Assembly (NCBI RefSeq): GCF_015668195.1
Contig: NZ_JADPFC010000004.1
Coordinates: 124,001-188,000 of the forward strand
Direction: 5' to 3'
From: Romboutsia_C sp015668195
GTDB taxonomy: Bacteria; Bacillota; Clostridia; Peptostreptococcales; Peptostreptococcaceae
DNA: 64,000 bases
The position numbers were made by a program, and so were the translations under genes. Shown here one piece after another: positions 25,167 to 32,490 of this stretch. Every line of letters starts with the position of its first letter. The stretch's first letter is position 1. The notes below the pieces were generated by a model. It worked only from the letters and a program-made list of their open reading frames with translations. It did not search any database and was not told the origin of the DNA.

Positions 25167-25842
25167 ATTTGTACTTTAAATATTTTTTATAATCTTTAAA
25201 CTTCAATTTAAACTTTGGTATACCTACATAATATGGTGATATTTCATAAAGTGGGAAATATATAACTACGCCATCTTCATCTATATAAAAACTTTGATCT
25301 TCACCTATACCTTTAAATCCATAATCATCTTTAAAATATTTTTCAGGCTCTTTCATAATTTCTTCTCTTATAAAATCATTTATAAGCTTTTTATAATTTA
25401 CACCTTCTCTAAATAAATCCTTAAGTTTTAACATTTCACCTGTTAATAAATCATAATTGTAGCTTTCTAAATAAGTCATTCCATGTGCTCCACCACTAAA
25501 TTTATACTTAGTCATAGGTATACTTATTATCCTATTTCTATCATAAGTTGCTTCGTAGTTAATATATACTTCGTATTTATACTTTACACATTCCTTGCAT
25601 TCTTTACTTATCTTAGTATCATACAGCTTCTTATATTCCTTAGCTTCTAATTTTGTGTTATTTTTAAAATCTAATACATCTTTATATATCTTATTATTTA
25701 TTTCATTTATTACATATAAGTCAAATTTCGCTTGGCAAATATATTCTTTTTTAAGCTTTATAATAGGATAATTTATATCATATATGAAAAATTCACTATC
25801 CCTGCTTATATTAACTTTAGATATATACAAACAATTTTCCAT
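25165..25842 (-). CDS. DUF4163/DUF3298 domain protein
   Basis: A 225-residue protein with an N-terminal DUF4163-like region and a C-terminal DUF3298 block: GGAHGMTYLESYNYDLLTGEML, then EDQSFYIDEDGVVIYFPLYEISPYYVGIP. These domains occur in RsiV-type anti-sigma factors and PdaC-type deacetylases, where they are extracellular; here there is no signal peptide or transmembrane anchor, so location is unclear. It lies downstream of the GntR-ABC operon on the same strand but has its own ribosome binding site and 93 bases of spacing. Confidence 0.85.
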   Translation of the reverse strand: MENCLYISKVNISRDSEFFIYDINYPIIKLKKEYICQAKFDLYVINEINNKIYKDVLDFKNNTKLEAKEYKKLYDTKISKECKECVKYKYEVYINYEATYDRNRIISIPMTKYKFSGGAHGMTYLESYNYDLLTGEMLKLKDLFREGVNYKKLINDFIREEIMKEPEKYFKDDYGFKGIGEDQSFYIDEDGVVIYFPLYEISPYYVGIPKFKLKFKDYKKYLKYK

Positions 25843-25935
25843 TTACTCACCTCTTTAAACTAATATCTATATACTTATATATATGACTTTATATATTTGT
25901 ATAATATTAATTAACTTTAAATTGGTGTTAAAATT

Positions 25936-26784
25936 CTATATTAAATCATGAGCATATTCTTTTATCGGTGCTTTTATTAGTAATAATATAGCACCAGTTA
26001 TAAATATTGTCGCTATTAATGCTTTTACTAATATATTTTGACAAGCATATATTATATGACCTAAATTTGACCAGTAAGTCTCTATATACTTTTCTACAAA
26101 ACCATACTTATCTTTAAAAAATTCTATTAATAGATAAATTATAGATAAAACTGGCATTCCTGCAAATAATAATAGAATAGTTACTTTTTTAAGCCTATAA
26201 ACTAATGCTCCTATAAAAAGACCTAGAGCACTAAAAATAAAATTGTTTATAAATATATTTATAATCATATCTAGTATATATAATAATGTATCATCCCTAG
26301 TTGTATATATTAATGATGTAGCCCAACTACCTCCTGTTATTTCTTCTTGAATTTTATTTAATACCTCACTTATTTCCCAAAAGATAGATCTACTAATTAT
26401 TACTGCATCATATCCAGTAAATCCATTTAGTATTGTGCTTTCTAAAAACTCTACACCAACACCAATTATAGTAAATACAAAACACATACATATGATATAT
26501 AAAATCATACTTTTTAAATAACTTTTCCTGTCACCTTTTATGCTTATCGCAATACTAAAGTCCTTTTGTGAAATACAAATTGAACATATAAACATCATAA
26601 GTCCTAATATATAATAGGTTTCACTTCTAAATATTAGAAAATTATCTTCTATTGTATAATTTTTAGTGTATATAGCACCTATTAAATTCATTCCATCTAT
26701 GCTAATAATTAATAGTAAAAGAATAAACATGTATATATATGTATTTTTATTTAACATCTTTAAGTACGGTTTTAACTCTTTCAT
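25936..26784 (-). CDS. ABC transporter permease (YtrC/YtrD-like)
   Basis: A 282-residue membrane protein with six hydrophobic helices and one larger extracellular loop (about residues 115-165). It is the membrane partner of the adjacent ATPase: its ATG shares one base with the ATPase stop. It belongs with GntR/YtrA-type controlled exporters that respond to cell-wall stress in Bacillus. The substrate is unknown. Confidence 0.82.
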   Translation of the reverse strand: MKELKPYLKMLNKNTYIYMFILLLLIISIDGMNLIGAIYTKNYTIEDNFLIFRSETYYILGLMMFICSICISQKDFSIAISIKGDRKSYLKSMILYIICMCFVFTIIGVGVEFLESTILNGFTGYDAVIISRSIFWEISEVLNKIQEEITGGSWATSLIYTTRDDTLLYILDMIINIFINNFIFSALGLFIGALVYRLKKVTILLLFAGMPVLSIIYLLIEFFKDKYGFVEKYIETYWSNLGHIIYACQNILVKALIATIFITGAILLLIKAPIKEYAHDLI

Positions 26785-27659
26785 TATTTTATCTCCTCTT
26801 TAGAAATATTTATAAATATATCATTAAGTCTCATTACCTCTATATCTAAACTTAACTCTTTAATATTGTTTAATTCCTCTTTACTTAATTTTTCATAATA
26901 TGCATAAGTTTCATTATTTCTAAAGGTTTTAATAGGCTTTTTATTTTTAATTATTTCTAATTTATTTAAGTCTTCTTTATTTCCGCTAATGTATACTGAG
27001 TTCTCTTTTAAATTTTCTATACTATCATTAACAACTACTTTTTTATTATTTATTATTACTACCTCTTCTAGTAGATTTTCAACTTCATCTATTAAATGTG
27101 TTGCTATTATTATAGTTTTAGGATTATTTATATAATTATCTAGTAATAAATCATAAAACTCTACTCTATTTAGTGCATCAAGACCTATAGTTGGTTCATC
27201 AAATATTACTATATCAGCATTAGAACATATTCCAATTATATTAAATACTAAAGTTTTTAATCCTCTTGACAAATTTTTGTACCTCTTTTTTGTATCTATG
27301 TTAAATTTTTTGCAAAGCTTATGTTGAAGTTTTTTATCGTAGTTTTTATAAAAATAAAAATATATATCAAATATATCTTTTACCTTGGCATCTTCATTTA
27401 AATATTCTTTTTCTCTAACTATACATATATTTTCTAATATACTTGGATTTTTTCTTGCCTCTACTCCCTTTATATATATTTTACCCTCTTTTGATAATAG
27501 TTGATTAGTTATTATATTTAAAAGCGTAGTTTTCCCTGCTCCATTTTTCCCTAAAAGTCCATATATTTTATTTTCATAAAAATCTATATTTATATCATCT
27601 AATATTTTTTGATTTTTGAAACTATAACTTAAATTCTCTACTTTAACCCCTATATTCAT
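26784..27659 (-). CDS. ABC transporter ATP-binding protein
   Basis: A 291-residue ATPase with Walker A GKNGAGKTT, signature NLSRGLKTL in place of LSGGQ, Walker B VIFDEPTIGLD and the H-loop IIATHLID. An extra C-terminal domain of about 80 residues follows. It starts directly after the GntR gene and overlaps the permease start by one base, so the three genes are coupled. Confidence 0.93.
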   Translation of the reverse strand: MNIGVKVENLSYSFKNQKILDDINIDFYENKIYGLLGKNGAGKTTLLNIITNQLLSKEGKIYIKGVEARKNPSILENICIVREKEYLNEDAKVKDIFDIYFYFYKNYDKKLQHKLCKKFNIDTKKRYKNLSRGLKTLVFNIIGICSNADIVIFDEPTIGLDALNRVEFYDLLLDNYINNPKTIIIATHLIDEVENLLEEVVIINNKKVVVNDSIENLKENSVYISGNKEDLNKLEIIKNKKPIKTFRNNETYAYYEKLSKEELNNIKELSLDIEVMRLNDIFINISKEEIK

Positions 27660-28031
27660 TTACTCCACCTCTTTATAGCATTTAATCATATCTATTAATT
27701 CTTGTTTTTCTATTTGAAGTTTTTTAGCTTCTATCAATAATTCTCTTATAAAGATATTCTTAAAGTTTTCTTTTCTAAAATTTCTTATAATTTCTTTAGC
27801 ACCCTCATTTACAAACATACCAATCCCTCGCTTTTTATAAAGTATATCTTTATCTACCAACGTATTTATTCCCTTTAATACTGTTGCTGGATTGATTTTA
27901 TAAAGCTTTGATATTTCAGTAGTTGATGGTATTTGTTCGTGTTCTTTTATTTCCTCTATTAGTATTTCATCCTCTATAGCTTTTGCTATTTGAATAAATA
28001 TTGGTTCTTCTTCATTTAGTGTAAGCTTCAT
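27660..28031 (-). CDS. GntR family transcriptional regulator (YtrA subfamily)
   Basis: A 123-residue regulator: an N-terminal winged helix-turn-helix (EEPIFIQIAKAIEDEILIEEI, then SKLYKINPATVLKGINTLVDKDILYKKRGIGMFV) and only a short C-terminal helix pair instead of an effector domain, the YtrA layout. It heads the ABC operon and probably represses it. The upstream TAGTTAGTATAGTAACTAAC (28046-28065) is a near-palindrome and a good candidate operator. Confidence 0.92.
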   Translation of the reverse strand: MKLTLNEEEPIFIQIAKAIEDEILIEEIKEHEQIPSTTEISKLYKINPATVLKGINTLVDKDILYKKRGIGMFVNEGAKEIIRNFRKENFKNIFIRELLIEAKKLQIEKQELIDMIKCYKEVE

Positions 28032-28045
28032 ACAACCTCCTTACC

Positions 28046-28068
28046 TAAACAGTTAGTTAGTATAGTAA
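28046..28068. promoter_or_regulatory. Candidate GntR operator
   Basis: GTTAGTTAG-TAT-AGTAACTAAC is an imperfect palindrome 15-37 bases upstream of the GntR start, the usual place for YtrA-type autoregulation. Confidence 0.5.
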
Positions 28069-28211
28069 CTAACCTATTTTTTAAAATAGTAATACATTTT
28101 ATACTAAATAGCAAGTTAATTTTCTTATTTGATAATTATTTTTAAAATATATTTAAATGTTAGTGACAATGGGTAATAATAATTACTATAATTAAAATAT
28201 AGGAGGATGTT

Positions 28212-28628
28212 ATGAGTTTTAAAAGAATAAACAGTTTATGCACTACAAATAATGAGAGAAGTTTTGTTATAGTTTATAACTTTAATGCAAAAGATACTTT
28301 AATGATTAAAAACATATTAAAACTATTAGGAATAAAGGATGTTTGCACTTTAAATAAAGACAATGCAAACTCTAAAATAGAAGACATAATAAAAGGTAAT
28401 ATAGATGACACTTGTAGCCAATGTATAAATCAAAGGGCTGTTATATTTAATAATGTAGCACATACTAAGATAAGTGGGTTTTCTGATAACTTAAGAAAAT
28501 TTAAAATAAATAGACCTTTAATGGCTGTGGTTACAGAGGACAATATTTCCTGGTCATTAAATACTTTAATAGACAATTTAATTAATGAAAGAAATGCAAT
28601 AAATAGTGGTAATACTTTAAATCACTAA
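28212..28628 (+). CDS. DUF3783 domain-containing protein
   Basis: A 138-residue protein. The C-terminal half carries the DUF3783 pattern: RAVIFNN, then RPLMAVVTEDNISWSLNTLIDNLINERNA. C78 and C81 in TCSQC could bind a metal or form a disulfide. The family has no known function. The ATG follows AGGAGGATGTT. It is monocistronic and convergent with the sigma-factor gene. Confidence 0.85.
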   Translation: MSFKRINSLCTTNNERSFVIVYNFNAKDTLMIKNILKLLGIKDVCTLNKDNANSKIEDIIKGNIDDTCSQCINQRAVIFNNVAHTKISGFSDNLRKFKINRPLMAVVTEDNISWSLNTLIDNLINERNAINSGNTLNH

Positions 28629-28795
28629 TTTATATTTGCATTTTTTCCTAAATATTATCAATATTTAGATGTTTTATTGATTATTTTGTGCTATGATTTA
28701 AGTAAGTAAACTAACTTTGATTCTAAAACAAAATATAAACCTTTATCGTTTATTTAAGTTATATATAAAAGTTAATTTATATATTATCTAAAAAA

Positions 28796-28821
28796 ATAAG
28801 TAGGAGGTATCTCCTACTTAT
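28796..28821. terminator. Intrinsic terminator of the sigma factor gene
   Basis: An 11-bp stem ATAAGTAGGAG / CTCCTACTTAT around a GTAT loop, with a T run on the minus strand, lies just after the stop at 28823. Confidence 0.88.
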
Positions 28822-28822
28822 A

Positions 28823-29707
28823 CTAATAAAAATATTTAAGTTGTTTAATTCTACTTGGGTGTCTTAACTTTCTTATTGCCTTAGCTTCAATTTGTCTAAT
28901 TCTTTCTCTAGTTACACCAAAAACTTTACCTATTTCTTCTAAGGTTTTTGGTATATCATCATCAAGACCAAATCTCATTCTAAGTACCCTTTGTTCTTGT
29001 TCAGTAAGACCTGTTAATAGTTCTTCTATCTTTTCTCTTAGGTTATTTTTTTCAACTTCATGCATAACTACATCGCCAAAATTAGCATCCGATGGTATAA
29101 ATTCAACTAGACTACTATCTTCATCTTCTTTTATAGGTGTATCTAGTGATACTACATTCTTATCCCTTTTCAATATATCTATTACTTTTTCTACTTCTAA
29201 CTCACATATTTCTGCCAATTCTTCAATTTTAGGATCTCTTTGTAATATGTTTGCAAGTTCTTGCTTTTTTCTTTTTACAAAATTTATTCTTTGATGAAGA
29301 TGTACCGGTATTCTAATAGTATTTTCACAATCATCTATGTACCTTGTTATACTTTGCTTGATCCACCAAGTAGCATAAGTACTAAATTTATATCCCTTTG
29401 TATAGTCATATTTTTCAACAGCTTTAATTAAACCAATATTTCCGGCTTGAATTAGGTCTAACATATCTACATTTTCTTTTCTATATTTTTTTGCTATACT
29501 AACAACTAATCTGTAATTTGCATTAATAAATTTTTCCTTCGCTTCTAATGAAGAGTTAGTTATTTCCTTAGCAAGTTCTACTTCTTCACCTGCAGATAGC
29601 ATTTTGTACTCCTCTATTTCCTTTAAGTACATTTTCATTGCATTTGATCCACCTGATGAGTCTGAATAAATATAATTTTCGTAAGTGTTTTCAGTTTTAG
29701 CCCCCAT
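28823..29707 (-). CDS. Short primary-type sigma-70 factor (group 2 or RpoD-like)
   Basis: A 294-residue sigma factor. Region 1.2 is AMKMYLKEIEEYKMLSAGEEVELA. Region 2 includes NYRLVVSIAKKY, DLIQAGNIGLIKAVEKYDYTKGYKFSTYATWWIKQSITRYI. Region 3 starts at IRIPVHLHQRIN. Region 4.2 is LEEIGKVFGVTRERIRQIEAKAIRKLRHPSR. The acidic region 1.1 of housekeeping RpoD (about 370 residues) is missing. The recognition residues are close to RpoD, so it probably reads sigma-A-like promoters as an alternative primary factor. It is monocistronic, with ATG after AAAGGGGTTAGATT. Confidence 0.92.
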   Translation of the reverse strand: MGAKTENTYENYIYSDSSGGSNAMKMYLKEIEEYKMLSAGEEVELAKEITNSSLEAKEKFINANYRLVVSIAKKYRKENVDMLDLIQAGNIGLIKAVEKYDYTKGYKFSTYATWWIKQSITRYIDDCENTIRIPVHLHQRINFVKRKKQELANILQRDPKIEELAEICELEVEKVIDILKRDKNVVSLDTPIKEDEDSSLVEFIPSDANFGDVVMHEVEKNNLREKIEELLTGLTEQEQRVLRMRFGLDDDIPKTLEEIGKVFGVTRERIRQIEAKAIRKLRHPSRIKQLKYFY

Positions 29708-30132
29708 AATCTAACCCCTTTTGCATATAGTTCAGTAATTAATATATTAAATTACCTTTACTTAATTTTATAATATGATTACTAATATTAAAAAATTCCT
29801 TTTAAGATACTTTTATAGCACATAAAAAATTATAATTCTTTAAAGAATTTAATATACAATTTTTATCTATGTACTTTAAAAGAGTTCTCCTTTAATTATA
29901 TTTGATAAAAGACATGTTTATATCTTTTAGTCAATATATTTATTATTCTACTATTCTCTCTTACTTACCAAATTTCCTTCTTTTTTTTATATTTTTTTAA
30001 TTTTTTTGAATATATCACATAAATCCTTAGGCTATTTAAAATATATATAAATATATATAATTTTAAATTAGATAAAGCTTTAGTTCTTATTCAAAGCAAA
30101 GTTGAATGATTATTATAAAATTTATTCCAAAA

Positions 30133-30167
30133 AGAAAAAAAAGACTGCTTTATAGCAATCTTTTTTT
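30133..30167 (-). terminator. Intrinsic terminator of the orphan RNA
   Basis: GATTGC and GCAGTC pair with one mismatch around TATAAA, preceded by seven A and followed by eight T on the minus strand. Confidence 0.8.
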
Positions 30168-30250
30168 CCCGAACGACTTTGATAAGTCCCCTATTAATAA
30201 ATCCTTAGCGTTTGCCCCAACACTTGCGGTTTTATAGTTATTTTTCAACT
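30133..30250 (-). ncRNA. Orphan structured small RNA of unknown class
   Basis: The minus strand has a strong promoter (30256-30284), then about 120 bases ending in an intrinsic terminator (stem around 30139-30160, then a run of eight T). The body is far less AT-rich than its surroundings and can fold into an AGUGUU-GGGGCA-AACGCU hairpin, a GACUU-loop-AAGUC hairpin and a possible CCG/CGG closing helix, with a second GGGG run. No ORF with a ribosome binding site exists in it. It was compared from memory with c-di-GMP, c-di-AMP, SAM, purine, THF and fluoride riboswitches and 6S RNA; none matched. It may be a trans-acting sRNA, or an attenuator leader for the sigma gene 420 bases downstream. Confidence 0.6.
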
Positions 30251-30255
30251 ATTTA

Positions 30256-30284
30256 ATAATACCACCATTAAAAAATCTAGTCAA
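30256..30284 (-). promoter_or_regulatory. Predicted sigma-A promoter of the orphan RNA
   Basis: TTGACT (30279-30284) and TATTAT (30256-30261) on the minus strand are separated by 17 bases, one of the best promoter matches in the window. No ORF starts downstream before the terminator. Confidence 0.65.
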
Positions 30285-30402
30285 GCAAATATACATTCTA
30301 CTTACTTAAAGAGTTTTATTTAATAGGTTTATTAATTTTCTTAATTTAATATATCCTTAATCTAATACTTTATAAGAATTTAATATCTCAATAATATATT
30401 TA

Positions 30403-30440
30403 TAATAAAAAATCCTCTTATTTAAGAGGATTTTTTATTA
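30403..30440. terminator. Intrinsic terminator of the HsdR_N-like gene
   Basis: An 18-bp inverted repeat (TAATAAAAAATCCTCTTA at 30403-30420, complement 30423-30440) after the minus-strand stop at 30457. Confidence 0.88.
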
Positions 30441-30456
30441 TAAATATATGTATTTA

Positions 30457-30960
30457 CTAGTGTTTACAACCACAGTCATCTCCACAACCACAGTCATGGC
30501 CTTCTTCGTGAGAACAACCGCATCCTTCGTGATTATGAGCTTCTTCATGCTTTTTAGCTATCTCTTCCATTTCAAAAAATTCTTTAACCATTTGTTCATA
30601 TGTTGGAAGTGAAGCTTCTGTATCATATTCTTCTCCAGTCCAATCAGCATACATCATAGAGTCTCCATTAGTTAATACTAATCTTCCTGCCATAGTCATA
30701 TTATCAACATCTTCTAAGAAGTCTATTTGCTTTTGAACTACTTCACCTTCTAGTTCTATATCTTCATCCATACAAGTTACTATCATAACTGGTGCATAGT
30801 AATCTTCCTCATCTTTAACGTTAACTACTATATCTAATGTTCCTTCTGCTCCTTCTTCAAATTCAGCTAAAGGTACATCTGTATCTATCATATCATGTGG
30901 AACTAATAAATCTTCCATTAAATATTTTATAACTCTTTCTTTTACTAATTGTTTTGACAT
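30457..30960 (-). CDS. HsdR_N-like (degenerate nuclease fold) protein with Cys/His-rich tail
   Basis: A 167-residue protein. Residues about 5-125 follow the pattern of the HsdR N-terminal PD-(D/E)xK fold: KERVIKYLMEDLLVP, LDIVVNVKDEEDYYAPVMIVTCMDEDIEL, Q-IDFLEDVDN, AGRLVLTNGDSMMYADW. The usual E-C-K catalytic triplet reads T-C-M, so nuclease activity is unlikely. The last 25 residues are CGC, HDCGCGDDCGC and His residues, a probable metal-binding tail. I take the ATG at 30960 (AGGAGATATTAAC upstream); the frame stays open further up but lacks a site. No restriction-modification genes are near. Confidence 0.72.
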   Translation of the reverse strand: MSKQLVKERVIKYLMEDLLVPHDMIDTDVPLAEFEEGAEGTLDIVVNVKDEEDYYAPVMIVTCMDEDIELEGEVVQKQIDFLEDVDNMTMAGRLVLTNGDSMMYADWTGEEYDTEASLPTYEQMVKEFFEMEEIAKKHEEAHNHEGCGCSHEEGHDCGCGDDCGCKH

Positions 30961-31261
30961 GTTAATATCTCCTTTCTTATTAAAGCTTTTATAGTAAAAC
31001 TTTACCTTTTTATAGTATACCACATTTGTTTATTTTTCAATCTTTAATAACTAAAATTTCACTTACATTATAAATTTATAATGCCTTCCCTTCAAGATTT
31101 TGTCTACATTTAGACATATTTAGATAATCATTTACATATCTTTACAGTATATTTTTTGTTATTTTGTATGTTATTATTATTCACGAGGGGAATCCCCCTA
31201 ATCTAAAGGTTACAAATCAGTAACATTTTAAAAATATTCAATCAAAGAGGTGTATTATTTT
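30961..31261. other. Divergent intergenic region with structured 5' UTR of the CAP-domain gene
   Basis: Before the + strand CAP gene there are two hairpins close together: GGGG-AAT-CCCC near 31187-31197 and GTTAC-AAATCA-GTAAC at 31209-31224. They lie within a probable 5' UTR of roughly 80 bases. They do not match a riboswitch class I know. Promoters for both flanking genes must lie here, but the -10/-35 matches are only fair. Confidence 0.5.
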
Positions 31262-32188
31262 ATGAAATTAAATAAAAAAATAAAAACTTTATTAGCTTTA
31301 GGTGTAATAAGTGTTACAACTGCATCTTCAATGATACCAGTAAATGCTTTATCTAAAGATGCTATAAAATCTAATTGCGAGAAAAAATCTATATATGTAT
31401 GTATAAATGGAGTTGACTTTAAACTTCCACTAGACGTACTATGTCCTGTAAAAGTAAATGTACCTAAATTTTCATTTGGTTTAGGAAATAACTCTATATC
31501 TGATAAAAATTCTGAAGTATGTAAAAAACCTTCTACTTCTAACAATAATACTAATGTGGATAATAAACCTTCTACTCCTAACAATAACACTAATGTAGAT
31601 AATAGACCTTCTACTCCTAACAATAATACTAATGTAGATAATAAACCTTCTACTCCTAACAATAATACTAATGTAGATAATAAACCTTCTACTCCTAACA
31701 ATAACACTAATGTAGATAATAAACCTTCTACTCCTAACAATAACACTAATGTAGATAATAAACCTTCTACTCCTGACAACTCAACTGCTCAAAGCGGTAA
31801 TTTCTCAGCTTATCAAAGAGAAGTTGTAAATATAGTAAATGCTGAAAGAAGTAAAAGAGGTTTAGCTCCACTTACACTTGATAGCTCATTATCAAATGTT
31901 GCTACTAAAAAATCTCAAGATATGATAAATAAAGGATATTTTGATCATAATTCACCAACTTATGGTTCTCCATTTGATATGATGAAGCAATTTGGTATAA
32001 GCTATAAAGCTGCTGGAGAAAACATTGCTATGGGACAAAAAGATCCACAAGATGTTATGAATGCATGGATGAACTCAGATGGACACAGAAAAAATATATT
32101 AAGTCCTAACTTTACTCATATAGGTGTTGGTATTGCCAAAGCTAGCAATGGACAACTTTACTGGACACAAATGTTTATCGGAAAGTAA
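31262..32188 (+). CDS. Secreted CAP-domain (SCP/YkwD-like) protein with Pro/Asn repeats
   Basis: A 308-residue protein. It has a signal peptide (Lys-rich start, hydrophobic core about 8-25, ASSMIPVNA cleavage region) and a spacer with C35, C40, C55 and C81 or thereabouts. Six 13-residue KPSTPNNNTNVDN repeats plus a partial seventh follow, then a C-terminal CAP domain (about 180-308) with YQREVVNIVNAERSKRGLAPL, YFDHNSP, GENIAMG and HRKNILSPNFTHIGVG. CAP proteins in clostridia are extracellular and sometimes wall-bound; their activity is mostly unknown. The ATG at 31262 has AAAGAGGTG 9 bases upstream. It is monocistronic. Confidence 0.92.
   Translation: MKLNKKIKTLLALGVISVTTASSMIPVNALSKDAIKSNCEKKSIYVCINGVDFKLPLDVLCPVKVNVPKFSFGLGNNSISDKNSEVCKKPSTSNNNTNVDNKPSTPNNNTNVDNRPSTPNNNTNVDNKPSTPNNNTNVDNKPSTPNNNTNVDNKPSTPNNNTNVDNKPSTPDNSTAQSGNFSAYQREVVNIVNAERSKRGLAPLTLDSSLSNVATKKSQDMINKGYFDHNSPTYGSPFDMMKQFGISYKAAGENIAMGQKDPQDVMNAWMNSDGHRKNILSPNFTHIGVGIAKASNGQLYWTQMFIGK
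31526..31777 (+). repeat. 39-bp coding tandem repeats
   Basis: Six 39-bp units (31526-31759) and a partial seventh encode the 13-residue spacer repeat of the CAP protein. Units are nearly identical, differing at a few third positions and one Lys/Arg codon, so copy number can probably change by slippage or recombination without breaking the frame. Confidence 0.93.
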
Positions 32189-32490
32189 TAAATATATAAA
32201 AAATAGCTACTTAAATGGTAGCTATTTTTTTAATTATAATACTGATTGTATCAAATATACTAAATAATAAAACAAATCACTCTATAAATTATTTTGATAT
32301 TTATTTGATTTTCTAAAATCTACTTTATAAGTAGCGCTTTTCTATTTAATAACTTTTAAATATCTTATCCATTGTATTTATTAAGATTTTATTACAATCT
32401 TGTAATCCACTTTATACTAAAATTAGTTTATAGTATACTATATTGGGAATATATTATGGTTAACTTTAAAAGTTGAAAGGAATGAAATTT
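32189..32490. other. Intergenic region before the DUF1002 gene
   Basis: About 300 bases holding the CAP gene's terminator (32198-32230) and, near the DUF1002 gene, a 14-bp palindrome TATAGTATACTATA (32429-32442) where a -10 region or operator could lie. No ORF or RNA was recognised. Confidence 0.55.
32198..32230 (+). terminator. Intrinsic terminator of the CAP-domain gene
   Basis: AAAAAATAGCTAC (32198-32210) pairs with GTAGCTATTTTTT (32218-32230) around a 7-base loop. Confidence 0.9.

Larger units (their letters stand above)
29708..30456. other. Long intergenic region with an orphan RNA
   Basis: About 750 bases. Near the sigma gene there is a 16-bp perfect palindrome AATTCTTTAAAGAATT (29834-29849). 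In the middle is a small RNA unit with its own promoter and terminator (30133-30284). At the right end is the terminator of the HsdR_N-like gene (30403-30440). The rest is AT-rich and no coding sequence was recognised. Confidence 0.6.

Noticed and set aside
30457..30960. Restriction endonuclease or defence gene
   Set aside because: The HsdR_N-like domain lacks the ECK triplet and there are no methylase, specificity or other defence genes nearby.
31526..31777. Regular 39-bp repeats considered as a CRISPR array
   Set aside because: There are no unique spacers, the units are contiguous, and each is an in-frame 13-codon unit of a secreted protein.
31255..31779. Minus-strand open frame of 174 codons rich in Leu/Val/Glu/Gly repeats
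   Set aside because: It is the antisense of the CAP protein's 39-bp repeats; the plus frame has a signal peptide, ribosome binding site and a known domain.
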